A stretch of DNA of 64,000 bases from Kineothrix sp. MB12-C1 (GCF_030863805.1 NZ_CP132957.1:2480001-2544000), one strand, 5' to 3'. Counted from the stretch's first letter, positions 38,401 through 48,557 are shown. Translations and numbers: made by a program. The notes: generated from the sequence alone by a model not told the origin.

Positions 38401-39423
38401 ATGAATAAGATAAAAATGATAAGTGAGCCGGTAAAAAATGTTCCGTGGCAGGAGAGGCCGGAGGGATTGCAGGATGCACCGGTATGGAGGTACAGTGAAA
38501 ATCCGGTTATCGGAAGGAATCCTATAAAGGGCGTTGCGAGGATTTTTAACAGCGCAGTGATACCTTACGGTGAGGAATTTATCGGTGTATTTCGTGGAGA
38601 ACAAATAAACGGAATACCTTATATTTATATGGGGAAGAGCAAGGACGCTATCCATTGGCAGATCGAGGAGGAGAAAATTCCTTTTGTGGATGATGACGGC
38701 AATCCGTTTATGCCGGTATATGCCTATGATCCGCGTCTCGTGAAGATAGAAGATACTTATTATATTATATGGTGTCAGGACTTTTACGGTGCGGCAATCG
38801 GCATGGCAAAAACAAAAGACTTTAAAATCTTTGTAAGAATAGAGAACCCTTTTCTTCCTTTTAATAGAAATGCGGTGTTATTTCCGAGAAAAATAAATGG
38901 AAATTTTATGATGTTGAGCCGTCCCAGTGATAGCGGGCATACTCCTTTTGGCGATATTTTCGTAAGTGAAAGTCCTGATATGGTATATTGGGGAAAGCAC
39001 CGTCATGTAATGGGAAAAGGGAATGAGTGGTGGGAATCCCTGAAAATAGGAGGAGGTGCAGCTCCTATCGAAACAACGGAAGGATGGCTCTTATTTTATC
39101 ACGGAGTGAGTGGTACTTGTAATGGATATGTTTATTCTATCGGCGGTGCGATATTGGATCTGGAGAACCCGTCGATCGTAAAATACAGATGCGGAAATTT
39201 TCTTCTGACTCCCGAAGAGTGGTATGAGGAAAGAGGATTTGTTCCTAACGTATGCTTCCCCTGTGCGACGATTCATGATTCGGAAAGTGGAAAAATTGCT
39301 ATTTACTATGGAGCGGCAGACAGCTATGTAGGGCTTGCATTTACACAATTAGAGGATATTGTAGCCTATATAAAGGAGAATAGCACGGTTACCGTATCGG
39401 ATACTGAAATAGGGAAGCGTTAA
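38401..39423 (+). CDS. beta-1,4-mannooligosaccharide phosphorylase, GH130 (subfamily 2 type)
   Basis: Phosphorolyses beta-1,4-mannooligosaccharides from the non-reducing end, giving mannose 1-phosphate. It is a 340-residue five-bladed propeller without signal peptide. Asp110 in YAYDPRL is the candidate catalytic acid, and NRNAVLFPRKI and GGGAAPIETTEGWLLFYHG are typical of GH130. The sequence is clearly different from the GH130 half of the preceding protein, so the two have complementary chain-length roles. The start at 38401 has AAAGG 13 bases upstream; ATG 38389 is an alternative four codons earlier. Confidence 0.9.
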   Translation: MNKIKMISEPVKNVPWQERPEGLQDAPVWRYSENPVIGRNPIKGVARIFNSAVIPYGEEFIGVFRGEQINGIPYIYMGKSKDAIHWQIEEEKIPFVDDDGNPFMPVYAYDPRLVKIEDTYYIIWCQDFYGAAIGMAKTKDFKIFVRIENPFLPFNRNAVLFPRKINGNFMMLSRPSDSGHTPFGDIFVSESPDMVYWGKHRHVMGKGNEWWESLKIGGGAAPIETTEGWLLFYHGVSGTCNGYVYSIGGAILDLENPSIVKYRCGNFLLTPEEWYEERGFVPNVCFPCATIHDSESGKIAIYYGAADSYVGLAFTQLEDIVAYIKENSTVTVSDTEIGKR

Positions 39424-39455
39424 AGTAAGCGTCAGAAAAAGGAAGTAAATGACAT

Positions 39456-40517
39456 ATGATTCTAAGACCGGATAACGATAAATTTACATACAGCGGAAGA
39501 ATTGATTTTGAAGAAAGGAATGAACCTGTATTTGTATATCCAGCCAGCAGCATCATGCTGAAGGTAAGCGGCAGCTTCATACGCATTATCGTAAGCAATA
39601 AAAGAGCGTACTGGGAAAATTCGTTAGGATTCGTGATAGACGGCAGGCAGGGGAAGGTAATACTTCCGGAGGAAGAAAAGGAAGTGGTGCTTACCCTGGC
39701 GGAAAATCTGGAAGATAAGCTTCATGATGTTTTGATTTTTAAGAGGCAGGACTCCTGCCATATATTTAAATTTCATGGGGTAGAGGTGGAAGATGGTGCT
39801 TCCATACAGCCTTCGGAACCTGTGCCGGAACGAAAGATAGAAGTGTATGGCGACAGCGTTTCGGCAGGAGAAGTTTCTGAAGCTGTGGAATACACAGGAA
39901 AAGAAGACCCGGAACATAACGGGGAGTATTCTAACAGCTACTATTCCTATGCGTGGATGACTGCGCGGAAGCTAGATGCGCAGATACATAATATTGCCCA
40001 AGGTGGTATTGCACTCCTTAACGGTACAGGATGGTTTTCGGAGCCCGGTTATATAGGAATGGAAGAAATGTATGACAAGATAAGGTATCATCCGGAACTA
40101 GGACCGGTAAAGCGGTGGAATTTCGCAAAGTACAGGCCTCACCTTGTCATAGTGGCTATCGGACAAAATGACAACCATCCGGAAGATTATATGGCAGAGG
40201 ATTACGAGAGTGAAAAAAGTATACATTGGCGGAAACGGTACAAGATTTTTGTGGGAAGATTAAGAAAAATATACCCACAGGCAGCAATCATACTGAAAAC
40301 CACCATTTTAAATCATCATCAAAATTGGGACCGTGCCATTGAACAAGTGTGCGAGGAACTGCAGGATTCCCGTATATATCATTTCCGCTATATGAATAAC
40401 GGATGCGGTACGCCGGGACATATCCGAATTCCTGAGGCGGAGAGGATGTCAGAGGAACTGGTGATGTTTATAAAGTCTCTTGGAGAAAGTGTGTGGAAGG
40501 AAGAATATGACGCATGA
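39456..40517 (+). CDS. carbohydrate esterase family 2 (acetyl-mannan/xylan esterase)
   Basis: Removes O-acetyl groups from oligosaccharides. 353 residues in the two-domain CE2 layout: an N-terminal jelly-roll (about 1-125) and an SGNH hydrolase domain. YGDSVSAG contains the nucleophile Ser134, GQNDNH is the oxyanion Asn block, and PGHIRIPEA contains His322. No signal peptide, so it works on imported sugars. Its 3' end overlaps the next esterase gene by 11 bp. Together with CE17 it recalls the esterase pair reported for the R. intestinalis mannan locus. Confidence 0.88.
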   Translation: MILRPDNDKFTYSGRIDFEERNEPVFVYPASSIMLKVSGSFIRIIVSNKRAYWENSLGFVIDGRQGKVILPEEEKEVVLTLAENLEDKLHDVLIFKRQDSCHIFKFHGVEVEDGASIQPSEPVPERKIEVYGDSVSAGEVSEAVEYTGKEDPEHNGEYSNSYYSYAWMTARKLDAQIHNIAQGGIALLNGTGWFSEPGYIGMEEMYDKIRYHPELGPVKRWNFAKYRPHLVIVAIGQNDNHPEDYMAEDYESEKSIHWRKRYKIFVGRLRKIYPQAAIILKTTILNHHQNWDRAIEQVCEELQDSRIYHFRYMNNGCGTPGHIRIPEAERMSEELVMFIKSLGESVWKEEYDA

Positions 40518-41640
40518 AGAAAAATGTAATACGGCTATGGGGAGAGGTGTAATAAACAGGGGTAACCTATATAGGCTGAAAAGAAATATGGAACGAGCGA
40601 AAAACGGTGAAAAGCTTGTGATTGGATTTATAGGCGGTTCCATAACGCAGGGTTCTTTATCCTCGTCTTCGTCTTCCTGCTATGCGTACCTTGTATATAG
40701 TTGGTGGAAAGATAGATTTCCTGAAGCAGAGTTTGCATATGTTAATGCTGGAATAGGAGGAACTACCTCTCAGTTTGGAGTGGCAAGAGTGCATGACGAT
40801 CTGCTCTGCCATAGCCCTGATTTTGTCATTGTGGAATTCAGTGTGAACGATGAGAACAACAGTCGCTTTGCCGAAACTTATGAAGGCCTTATACGCAATA
40901 TTTATGCAAGTGTTTGTCATCCAGCCATAGTATTGCTTCATAATGTCCGCTATGACAACGGAATAAATGCACAGGAGGAGCATTCAAGAATCGGAAAAGC
41001 TTACGGACTTCCGTGTATTAGCATGAGAGAGGCTGTTTTTCCAAAGGTTGCGTCAGGAGATATTCCGGTACGCAGCATCACGCCGGATGATTTACACCCG
41101 AACGATGTGGGACATAAGCTGGTGGCAGAAACTGTTATACGATTTCTTGAGGAAGCATATGCGGAGCGCAGTAAATATGAGTTGTTGTTTAACAAAGGCG
41201 AAATGCCGGAGCCTTTGACGGGAAACGGCTATGAGCATTCTTTTCGTTACCGGAATAATAATTGTGTTCCGAAATGCAATGGATTTACAGCAGATACGGG
41301 AAAAGATGGAAGAAGTTCACATATTTTTCAAGGGGGTTGGACTGCGAGCTGTATAAATAATAGAATAATATTCGAAATTGAAGGCACGGGTATTGCTGTT
41401 CAATATCGAAAAACTATATATAAGCCAGCACCGGTAGCTCGTGTTACCGTTGACGGAAATATAGAGAAATCTATTTTGATTGACGGAAACTTTGACGAGG
41501 ACTGGGGCGATTGCCTATACATTGATACAGTTGCGGAACATATGGAAGATACTGTACATACGGTAGAAATCACTATTGTGGAAAGCTATGAAGATTTAGC
41601 GGTTCCGTTTTACCTTGTATCAGTGATTGGTTCACGATAG
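40507..41640 (+). CDS. carbohydrate esterase family 17-like (SGNH esterase with C-terminal CBM35-like domain)
   Basis: Acetyl esterase of 377 residues. The SGNH domain (about 1-215) has GFIGGSITQG with Ser45, a Gly block NAGIGGTTSQFG, EFSVNDEN, and DDLHPND with Asp194 and His197. The C-terminal 150 residues form a beta-rich domain in the position of the CBM35 of CE17 enzymes. The start at 40507 is chosen because a GGAAGGAAG lies just upstream; this makes an 11-bp overlap with the CE2 gene and suggests translational coupling. Known CE17 enzymes remove 2-O-acetyl groups from mannosides; specificity here is by analogy. Confidence 0.85.
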   Translation: MTHEEKCNTAMGRGVINRGNLYRLKRNMERAKNGEKLVIGFIGGSITQGSLSSSSSSCYAYLVYSWWKDRFPEAEFAYVNAGIGGTTSQFGVARVHDDLLCHSPDFVIVEFSVNDENNSRFAETYEGLIRNIYASVCHPAIVLLHNVRYDNGINAQEEHSRIGKAYGLPCISMREAVFPKVASGDIPVRSITPDDLHPNDVGHKLVAETVIRFLEEAYAERSKYELLFNKGEMPEPLTGNGYEHSFRYRNNNCVPKCNGFTADTGKDGRSSHIFQGGWTASCINNRIIFEIEGTGIAVQYRKTIYKPAPVARVTVDGNIEKSILIDGNFDEDWGDCLYIDTVAEHMEDTVHTVEITIVESYEDLAVPFYLVSVIGSR

Positions 41641-41649
41641 GAGGATGCC

Positions 41650-43842
41650 ATGAGGGCAGGAGACGAAAAGAAAATTTATAGTAAATTCCAAGAATTAATG
41701 GGGAAAATCAAAAATGTTATAAATATTGAGAATAATGAAACGGTAAAGGGATCAAAGGAAAATTTCCGAATTAAGTTCACGTTTAAAGCATTGACAAATA
41801 CTAGTATAATGGGAACTTTAATCAAGGCATTTTTTGTTCCTATTGTATTGATTATAGTGTTAGGCTTTGTATCTTATAAAGCTGCTTCTAATATTATCAT
41901 GGAGAAGGTGGAAGATTCCTCTGTAAGTACGATATCGGCCATGAGTATGTATTGTGACTTATTGACGAGCAACGTATCTTCAAAAGCTCTTGAAATAGTA
42001 GCTGGGAATGATATGTCCGCATATTATGAAGTTTATTATAAGCAGAATGACAGTAAGGCCATGGAATATTGGCGTAATGCGAAGAAGAATCTTCTTCAGG
42101 TGAAGTCCAGCGTACAATATTTGTATAGTTATTCTATTATTCCGGAAGATGGAACTTACCTTACGTCCATATCGGGAAGTATGGGAGACGACGTTTATAA
42201 AGGATTTATGGAGTCGCCGGAGGGTAAATACTTTCAGGAATTTGCCACACGTAAAAACGGATGGTTTGGATATCACTCATTTTTGGATGAGAGGTTATTT
42301 ATTCCCGAAGATAGATATGGTCTTGCATTTTTTCAGAAATTCTTAAAAGCGAATACATATTTGGTATTGGATATTACGACTGAGGCAATAGAAGAGATGC
42401 TCAATGAAATGGATTTTGGAGAGAACAGCATCAAGGCATTGATTGCGCCGGATGGCCGTGAAATTGTACGTATACAGCAGAGTGAAGAAAAAGCGGTAGA
42501 TCCAGAAGATAAAAGAGCTGTATTCACGGATAAAAGCTTCTATGCACAAAGCAAGGAAACGGAGGAAACCGGCAGCAGTTATGTTACATATAATGGAGGC
42601 ACTTATCTGTATGTACATGCTCCGGTTGGCAAAACGGGTATCATGCTTTGCGGATTGATTCCTCAGGATAATATCGTAAGGGAAGTAAGTTTTATACGCA
42701 CCTTATGTGTTATGCTGGTACTTCTTGCGTGTATTATTGCGTTTGTAATTGGAAGCAGAATTGCAACAGGCATGAGTAAGTCTGTAAAAGTAATGACAAA
42801 TGGCTTGAATGAAGTTGCCAAGGGAGATTTGACGCAGAAATTTGCGATAAAAAGAAAAGATGAATTCAGCCTTCTTGCACAAGGTCTGAGTGATATGTGT
42901 GAAAGTATGCGGACGCTTATGAGAGATATGCAGAACTTTGGAAATAAAGTAAAGGAAATGGCGGACGGGGCAGCCACCAAATCGGAAATCATTCATACAT
43001 CTATAAAGGAAATTTCCACCGCGGTAGATGAAATGGCGGAAGGAGTGCAGACACAGGCAAAGGAAGCGGATAACGGTAACGATAAAATGACGGATTTTGC
43101 AGTAAAGATAGATGAAGTCTATGAAAGAGCCGGCGATATGACCAATATTGCAGACCGGACAACCGATGTGGTAGAGCAAGGCAGAATCATTGTGGACGAA
43201 CTGAACAGGAAATCGGAGACAACAGTAGCCATTACGAAAGTTCTAGTAGAAAATATAGACAATGTCCAGAAACGTTCTGCGCAGATTGAAGGCTTTATCG
43301 ATACCATTAACAGTATTGCCAGACAGACAAATCTGTTGTCTTTGAATGCATCCATAGAAGCAGCAAGGGCAGGGGAGAGCGGACGTGGGTTCGCTGTTGT
43401 TGCGGAAGAAATTAGGAAGCTTGCCGATGAGTCTATGGAAGCGGGCAAAAGTATTCGGGATATTGTTGGAAATATCGGGGAAACAACCACAAGAACGACA
43501 CAATCGGCAAAGGAAGCGGAGATGATTATTTTCGCACAGGCAGCGTCTCTGGAAGAGACGATACAGGTATTCGGTGAAATACACGGCTGTGTGGAAAGCC
43601 TTGTGAATGGCCTTAAAAATATTGCTGACAGCATACGGGAAATCAACATGGAAAAGGAACAGGTACAGGAGTCTATTCGCAGTATTTCCGTTGTTTCAGA
43701 GCAATCGGCAGTTGCTACCGAAGAGGTTACCGCTACTTTAGATGACCAAGTTAGTACCGTTTTCAATTTAGCAAGGGATGTAGAACTATTGAAAACAGAA
43801 GCGGATGCGTTAGACCGATCTATCGGGAGATTTATCATATAG
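41650..43842 (+). CDS. methyl-accepting chemotaxis protein, paralogue B (in mannan operon)
   Basis: Chemoreceptor of 730 residues. Helices lie near residues 57-77 and 350-370, with an extracellular sensor of about 270 residues between them, then HAMP and a signalling domain with tip [20 protein letters not shown]. It is a full-length paralogue of the receptor at 21031. A TAGGAGG site precedes the ATG, only 9 bp after the CE17 stop and 55 bp before the GH1-ManA gene, so it is embedded inside a metabolic operon. It probably reports on mannan sugars or the loaded binding protein. Confidence 0.92.
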   Translation: MRAGDEKKIYSKFQELMGKIKNVINIENNETVKGSKENFRIKFTFKALTNTSIMGTLIKAFFVPIVLIIVLGFVSYKAASNIIMEKVEDSSVSTISAMSMYCDLLTSNVSSKALEIVAGNDMSAYYEVYYKQNDSKAMEYWRNAKKNLLQVKSSVQYLYSYSIIPEDGTYLTSISGSMGDDVYKGFMESPEGKYFQEFATRKNGWFGYHSFLDERLFIPEDRYGLAFFQKFLKANTYLVLDITTEAIEEMLNEMDFGENSIKALIAPDGREIVRIQQSEEKAVDPEDKRAVFTDKSFYAQSKETEETGSSYVTYNGGTYLYVHAPVGKTGIMLCGLIPQDNIVREVSFIRTLCVMLVLLACIIAFVIGSRIATGMSKSVKVMTNGLNEVAKGDLTQKFAIKRKDEFSLLAQGLSDMCESMRTLMRDMQNFGNKVKEMADGAATKSEIIHTSIKEISTAVDEMAEGVQTQAKEADNGNDKMTDFAVKIDEVYERAGDMTNIADRTTDVVEQGRIIVDELNRKSETTVAITKVLVENIDNVQKRSAQIEGFIDTINSIARQTNLLSLNASIEAARAGESGRGFAVVAEEIRKLADESMEAGKSIRDIVGNIGETTTRTTQSAKEAEMIIFAQAASLEETIQVFGEIHGCVESLVNGLKNIADSIREINMEKEQVQESIRSISVVSEQSAVATEEVTATLDDQVSTVFNLARDVELLKTEADALDRSIGRFII

Positions 43843-43897
43843 TGATATTAGCCATACATAAAGCTTGAAAGCTGCAGGATAGAAACGGAGAGCAGAA

Positions 43898-46210
43898 ATG
43901 TTTTGTGATGATTTTGTTTGGGGTGTTGCCAGCAGCGCCTATCAGATAGAAGGAAGAGATAAAGAAGATGAATGCGGGAAAATCATATGGGATACTTTTG
44001 CGGAAGCAGGAAAAACCGCAGACGGACACAGTGCCGAGGTGGCTTGTGACCATATTCACAGATACAAAAAGGATTATGCGCTGATGCGCCTTATGGGAGT
44101 AAAGGCATATCGCTTTTCCTTGAATTGGGCACGAATCTTGCCGGAAGGGACAGGAAGGGTTAATGAGAAAGCAATTGCCCTGTATCGGGATATGGTTCAG
44201 GAGATGAGAAAGAACAACATAGAACCGTATATTACATTGTATCATTGGGAATTTCCTCAAGCTTTGCAGGATAAGGGGGGATGGCTAAATGCTGAGAGTG
44301 TAGACTGGTTTGCGGAATATGCCAGAGTTGTGTCGGAGAATTTTTCTGATTTATGCAAATATTTCATTACATTTAATGAGCCGCAATGCTTTGTGGGATT
44401 GGGGAACCTTTCGGGAGAGCACGCGCCGGGCCTTAAGCTGCCGATTAAAGATGTCTTTCAAATAGCTCATAATGTGCTGAAGGCTCATGGAAAGGCAGTA
44501 ATTAACTTACGCAAATATGCTAAACAGCTTGTGAAAGTGGGATATGCACCTACTTGTAGCATGGCGTATCCTGCAACTGACAGTAAAGAGGATATTGAGG
44601 CGGCTAAAAAAGCATTGTTTGGATTCTTTAACCCTGTAGAGAAATGGACGTGGAATGTGTCATGGTTTTCTGATCCGGTATTTTTGGGACACTACCCGGA
44701 AGAAGGGGTAGAAAAGTATAAGGAATACCTGCCTGAGATAACGCAAGAGGATATGAAATTAATATCACAGCCACTGGATTTTATGGGACAAAACATATAT
44801 AATGGGTACATGGTAAGCGCAGATGCAGATGGGAAGCCGGTATTTGAGAGTAGAAAACCGGGCTATGAAAAAACTGCAGCAGGTTGGCCGGTAACACCGG
44901 AAGCCATCTATTGGGGAGTCAGGTTTCTCTATGAAAGATATGAACATCCGATGTATATTACGGAAAACGGCATGTCTTGTCATGATGTGGTTTCTCTGGA
45001 TGGCCGGGTGCATGACCCTAATAGAATTCATTTTTTGGATATGTATTTGTCCGAACTTCAGAAGGCGAGCGACGATGGTGTAGATGTGAAAGGGTATTTC
45101 CTCTGGACGTTTCTTGATAATTTTGAATGGGATAAAGGATATACGGAACGTTTCGGCATTGTTCATGTGGATTTTGAGACACAGAAGCGAACTGTAAAGG
45201 ATTCTGCTTTTTGGTATCAGAGGGTCATGGAGACAAATGGAAAGGAACTCAGTATCAATAAGCTGATGAGACAAATATTATTTTTGAATCCTATTTTTAA
45301 AAAGATGGTCTGGGGCGGCGAACGCTTAAAGACCGAGTTTGAATACGATACTACATCACGGGATGTAGGGGAGTGCTGGGGAATCAGCGCCCATCCTCAC
45401 GGAGACTGTGAAGTAAAAGAAGGCTTTTACAAAGGGAAAAAGCTTTCCGAATTATGGAGAAAACTTCCCGGACTGTTCGGGAATTATGATGCGGAAAATT
45501 TCCCCCTTTTAGTAAAAATGATAGATGCAAAAGAGGATTTGAGCATTCAGGTTCATCCTGATGATAAATATGCCGGTATGCACGAGGGAGGGAGTCTCGG
45601 AAAGACGGAATGTTGGTATGTGATGGATTGTGATGAAGATGCCAGATTGGTTATCGGACACAACGCGGAAACGAAGGAACAGATGGCACAAATGATTGAA
45701 AAGGGCGAATGGGAAAAATTTATACGTGAGATTCCTGTGCGCAGGGGTGATTTCATCCAAATCGATCCGGGAACTGTGCACGCGATTAAAGGCGGCCTTA
45801 TGATATTGGAGACGCAGCAAAGCAGCGATATCACATATAGGCTTTATGATTATGGCAGAATGGTGAATGGAAAGCCGAGAAAGCTTCACCTTGATAAGAG
45901 TATGGATGTGATTACCGTTCCTTCTAATGATATCAATAAGGATGTAGAAAATACTCTTGGTTTAAATGCCAACTCTATGAACGTTCTCGTTTCTAACGAA
46001 TATTATACGGTCTGGAAGCTGGAGGTAGCGAAGGACTTTACTTTGAGTCAGGACTATCCCTTTATGAACATGAGTGTTATCGAAGGGGACGGGCTTATTA
46101 ATGGGCAGTTTATAAAGAAAGGCGATCACTTCGTGCTCCCCGCTGACTTCGGTTTGATTGAGCTCCACGGAAAGATGCAGTTAATCGCTTCGGCGGTGAA
46201 AATAATATAA
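43898..46210 (+). CDS. GH1 beta-glycosidase :: mannose-6-phosphate isomerase fusion
   Basis: One 770-residue protein of two enzymes. Residues about 1-450 are a full GH1 beta-glycosidase: FVWGVASSAYQIEG at the N terminus, acid/base Glu161 in TFNEPQ, nucleophile Glu356 in YITENGM and WTFLDNFEW near the end. Residues about 452-770 are a class I mannose-6-phosphate isomerase: NPIFKKMVWGG, zinc-ligand segment SIQVHPDD (His553), KTECWYV and PGTVHAIKGG (His628). The junction is in frame with no stop or start signal. The GH1 half could cleave glucosyl or mannosyl residues from gluco-mannosides; the isomerase half sends mannose 6-phosphate to fructose 6-phosphate. No signal peptide. Last gene of the operon. 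Confidence 0.93.
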   Translation: MFCDDFVWGVASSAYQIEGRDKEDECGKIIWDTFAEAGKTADGHSAEVACDHIHRYKKDYALMRLMGVKAYRFSLNWARILPEGTGRVNEKAIALYRDMVQEMRKNNIEPYITLYHWEFPQALQDKGGWLNAESVDWFAEYARVVSENFSDLCKYFITFNEPQCFVGLGNLSGEHAPGLKLPIKDVFQIAHNVLKAHGKAVINLRKYAKQLVKVGYAPTCSMAYPATDSKEDIEAAKKALFGFFNPVEKWTWNVSWFSDPVFLGHYPEEGVEKYKEYLPEITQEDMKLISQPLDFMGQNIYNGYMVSADADGKPVFESRKPGYEKTAAGWPVTPEAIYWGVRFLYERYEHPMYITENGMSCHDVVSLDGRVHDPNRIHFLDMYLSELQKASDDGVDVKGYFLWTFLDNFEWDKGYTERFGIVHVDFETQKRTVKDSAFWYQRVMETNGKELSINKLMRQILFLNPIFKKMVWGGERLKTEFEYDTTSRDVGECWGISAHPHGDCEVKEGFYKGKKLSELWRKLPGLFGNYDAENFPLLVKMIDAKEDLSIQVHPDDKYAGMHEGGSLGKTECWYVMDCDEDARLVIGHNAETKEQMAQMIEKGEWEKFIREIPVRRGDFIQIDPGTVHAIKGGLMILETQQSSDITYRLYDYGRMVNGKPRKLHLDKSMDVITVPSNDINKDVENTLGLNANSMNVLVSNEYYTVWKLEVAKDFTLSQDYPFMNMSVIEGDGLINGQFIKKGDHFVLPADFGLIELHGKMQLIASAVKII

Positions 46211-46226
46211 AATATAATGAGAAGAT

Positions 46227-46260
46227 AAGGTCACTGTTTTTGTGGTGACCTTGTTTTTAT
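46227..46260 (+). terminator. terminator of the mannan operon
   Basis: AAGGTCAC pairs with GTGACCTT, followed by GTTTTTATT. A standard intrinsic terminator 17 bp after the stop. Confidence 0.85.
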
Positions 46261-46471
46261 TCTATAAGAAAGACCTTGTTACATTAAAGTATAAAAGCAA
46301 TTATCCTATAGGATAAAAGCCTTTCAGGCAAACAATGCGCAGCTACGAGCGCGGATATATAAAGATAATAATACCGCAATAAGAAAATCTGTGATAAAAT
46401 AATCAAAGTAAAAGTAAAAATCGCTATAGAGTATAAATTTGACACAAGGTTTGAAAGGAGAATGCCGATAA

Positions 46472-47659
46472 ATGATTGCAGCAAAATATAAAGATATGCT
46501 AGGTGCTAAATCCGTAATTCGGGAGCTGTCAGAATATGCGGCGGTAAGGGGAAAGGAAATCGGATATGAAAATGTCTTCGATTACAGCCTCGGCAACCCT
46601 TCGGTACCGACGCCGGAGAAATTTAAGAAGGCAATGGTAGATTTGTTGGAGCAATGCGATCCTATGGAGATACATGGATACAGCCCCAGTCTTGGAATCC
46701 CTTCGGTGAAAGAGGCGGTAGCACATTCTTTGAACAAAAGATTTGGCATGAAATATACTTTTAAACATATATTTATGACGTCAGGCGCTGCGGGAGCCCT
46801 GGCTCATGCGGTTCGCTGTGTAACAGTGCCGGGAGATGAAGTGCTTACCTTTGCTCCGTTCTTCCCCGAATATCATCCTTATGTGGATCTAAGCGGTGCG
46901 GTGCTGAAAGTAGTTCCTCCCAATACAGAGGCGTTTCAGGTTAATTTTGAATGTTTTGAAGAGATGTTAACGGATAAGGTAATGGCGGTGCTTATCAACA
47001 CACCCAACAACCCTTCCGGCGTCGTATACACGAGAGAAACACTAGAGAAGCTAGCTTTAATTATGAGGGAGAAGTCTGAAGAATACGGGCACGATATTTA
47101 TTTGATTTCCGATGAACCTTACAGGGAAATTATATTTGCAGGCGTTGAGAATACTTACGTTTCCAAAGTGTATGATAATACGATTAGTTGCTATTCTTAT
47201 TCCAAATCGTTGTCGATACCTGGTGAGAGAATTGGATATATAGCGGTTAATCCAGCTTGCTCGGATGCTGAGACCATCATAAATATGTGCGGTCAGATTT
47301 CCAGAGGGATCGGGCATAACTGTCCATCTTCCATCGTGCAGCTCGCGGTAGCGCAGGTGCTGTATGACACCTCTGAACTATCTGTATATGAGACGAATAT
47401 GAATCTTCTTTATGAGGAACTTATCAGCCTTGGACTCGCCTGTATAAAGCCGGGTGGGACTTTCTACATCTTTCCCAAGGCATTGGAAGAGGATGCGAAA
47501 GTTTTCTGCCAAAAAGCTAAAAACTACGACCTGATTCTCGTTCCGGGAGATAGCTTTGGCTGTCCCGGCTATTTCCGCATGGCCTACTGTATGGACACCG
47601 AAAAGGTAAAACGGTCGCTCCCTGCACTGAGGAGATTTGTCGAAACGGAATACAGATGA
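46472..47659 (+). CDS. pyridoxal-phosphate aminotransferase, class I/II
   Basis: Fold-type I aminotransferase of 395 residues. TSGAAGAL binds the phosphate of the cofactor, NTPNNPSG and ISDEPYREI are the usual Asn and Asp segments, and SYSKSLSIPGERIGY contains the Schiff-base Lys. It is close to aspartate-type aminotransferases, but the amino donor cannot be read from the sequence. The ATG at 46472 follows a GAAAGGAG. It is 48 bp before the patatin gene and may be co-transcribed. Confidence 0.9.
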   Translation: MIAAKYKDMLGAKSVIRELSEYAAVRGKEIGYENVFDYSLGNPSVPTPEKFKKAMVDLLEQCDPMEIHGYSPSLGIPSVKEAVAHSLNKRFGMKYTFKHIFMTSGAAGALAHAVRCVTVPGDEVLTFAPFFPEYHPYVDLSGAVLKVVPPNTEAFQVNFECFEEMLTDKVMAVLINTPNNPSGVVYTRETLEKLALIMREKSEEYGHDIYLISDEPYREIIFAGVENTYVSKVYDNTISCYSYSKSLSIPGERIGYIAVNPACSDAETIINMCGQISRGIGHNCPSSIVQLAVAQVLYDTSELSVYETNMNLLYEELISLGLACIKPGGTFYIFPKALEEDAKVFCQKAKNYDLILVPGDSFGCPGYFRMAYCMDTEKVKRSLPALRRFVETEYR

Positions 47660-47707
47660 TATAGAGACAGATATTATATAAAGTTATGAAAGAAAGGAAA
47701 TACCGAA

Positions 47708-48553
47708 ATGTATCAAGCTGGTCTTATTTTAGAAGGCGGCGGTATGAAAGGAGTTTATACTGCCGGTGTCTTGGATTTTTTTCTCGATAAGGAAATAGAA
47801 TTCTCCTCTTGTTATGGAGTATCGGCAGGTTCCTGTCATATGTGCAGTTATTTGTCGAAGCAGAAGAAACGTGCTTACCGCATCGCGGTAAACTATCTGG
47901 AACACAAGAAGTATTGTAGCCCATATAGTCTGCTCACGACTGGAGATCTATTCGGGGTGGATATGTGCTATGATTTAATTCCGAATTATCTGGATCCTTA
48001 TGATTATGACGCTTTCAATCAATATGAGGGAAAAGCATATACTGTTGTGACGAATATCCGAACCGGACAAGCAGAGTACATACAGCTTAAGGATATGCAC
48101 AGAGATATTATTGCAGTACGTGCGTCCAGCTCCATGCCGCTCGTATCGCGCAATGTGAAGATCGGAGATGAGCTATATCTGGATGGGGGAATTGCGGATT
48201 CCATTCCGATTAAAAGGTCAATACAGGATGGGAACGAGAAAAATATCGTTATAATGACGAAAGAGGACGGATATCATAGAGAACCTTCTTCCAGTCTTTC
48301 CTTTGTAAAAATGCGCTATATTAAGTATCCGAAGATATATGAACGGATGAAAGAAAGGCACAAGGAGTACAATGAGACTTTGGACTTCTTGGCACAGCAA
48401 GAAGAAGAGGGTAAGGCCTTCGTTATCCGACCTAAAAAGGTGAGTGAAGTAGGAAGGGTGGAGAAGGACAGAAAGAAGTTGGAAGCTTTATATGAAGAAG
48501 GTTATAGGGACGCAGAAAGCCGTTATGTGGAACTTTTGGAGTATTTGTCCTGA
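47708..48553 (+). CDS. patatin-like phospholipase (YjjU type)
   Basis: Serine lipid acyl hydrolase of 281 residues. The oxyanion loop GGGMKG is near residues 11-16, the nucleophile elbow GVSAG contains Ser39, and the dyad Asp159 is in LDGGIAD. Length and order fit the bacterial YjjU-like patatins. An AAAGGAAA site precedes the ATG. The true substrate is unknown. A 148-bp palindromic element follows 4 bp after the stop. Confidence 0.9.
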   Translation: MYQAGLILEGGGMKGVYTAGVLDFFLDKEIEFSSCYGVSAGSCHMCSYLSKQKKRAYRIAVNYLEHKKYCSPYSLLTTGDLFGVDMCYDLIPNYLDPYDYDAFNQYEGKAYTVVTNIRTGQAEYIQLKDMHRDIIAVRASSSMPLVSRNVKIGDELYLDGGIADSIPIKRSIQDGNEKNIVIMTKEDGYHREPSSSLSFVKMRYIKYPKIYERMKERHKEYNETLDFLAQQEEEGKAFVIRPKKVSEVGRVEKDRKKLEALYEEGYRDAESRYVELLEYLS

Positions 48554-48557
48554 TTTT

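Noticed and set aside
43119-43838. 239-codon open frame antisense to the chemoreceptor at 41650
   Set aside because: It mirrors a strongly conserved coding frame; its Ser/Thr-rich composition is typical of antisense frames of chemoreceptor genes, and the 22455 frame repeats it in the paralogue.
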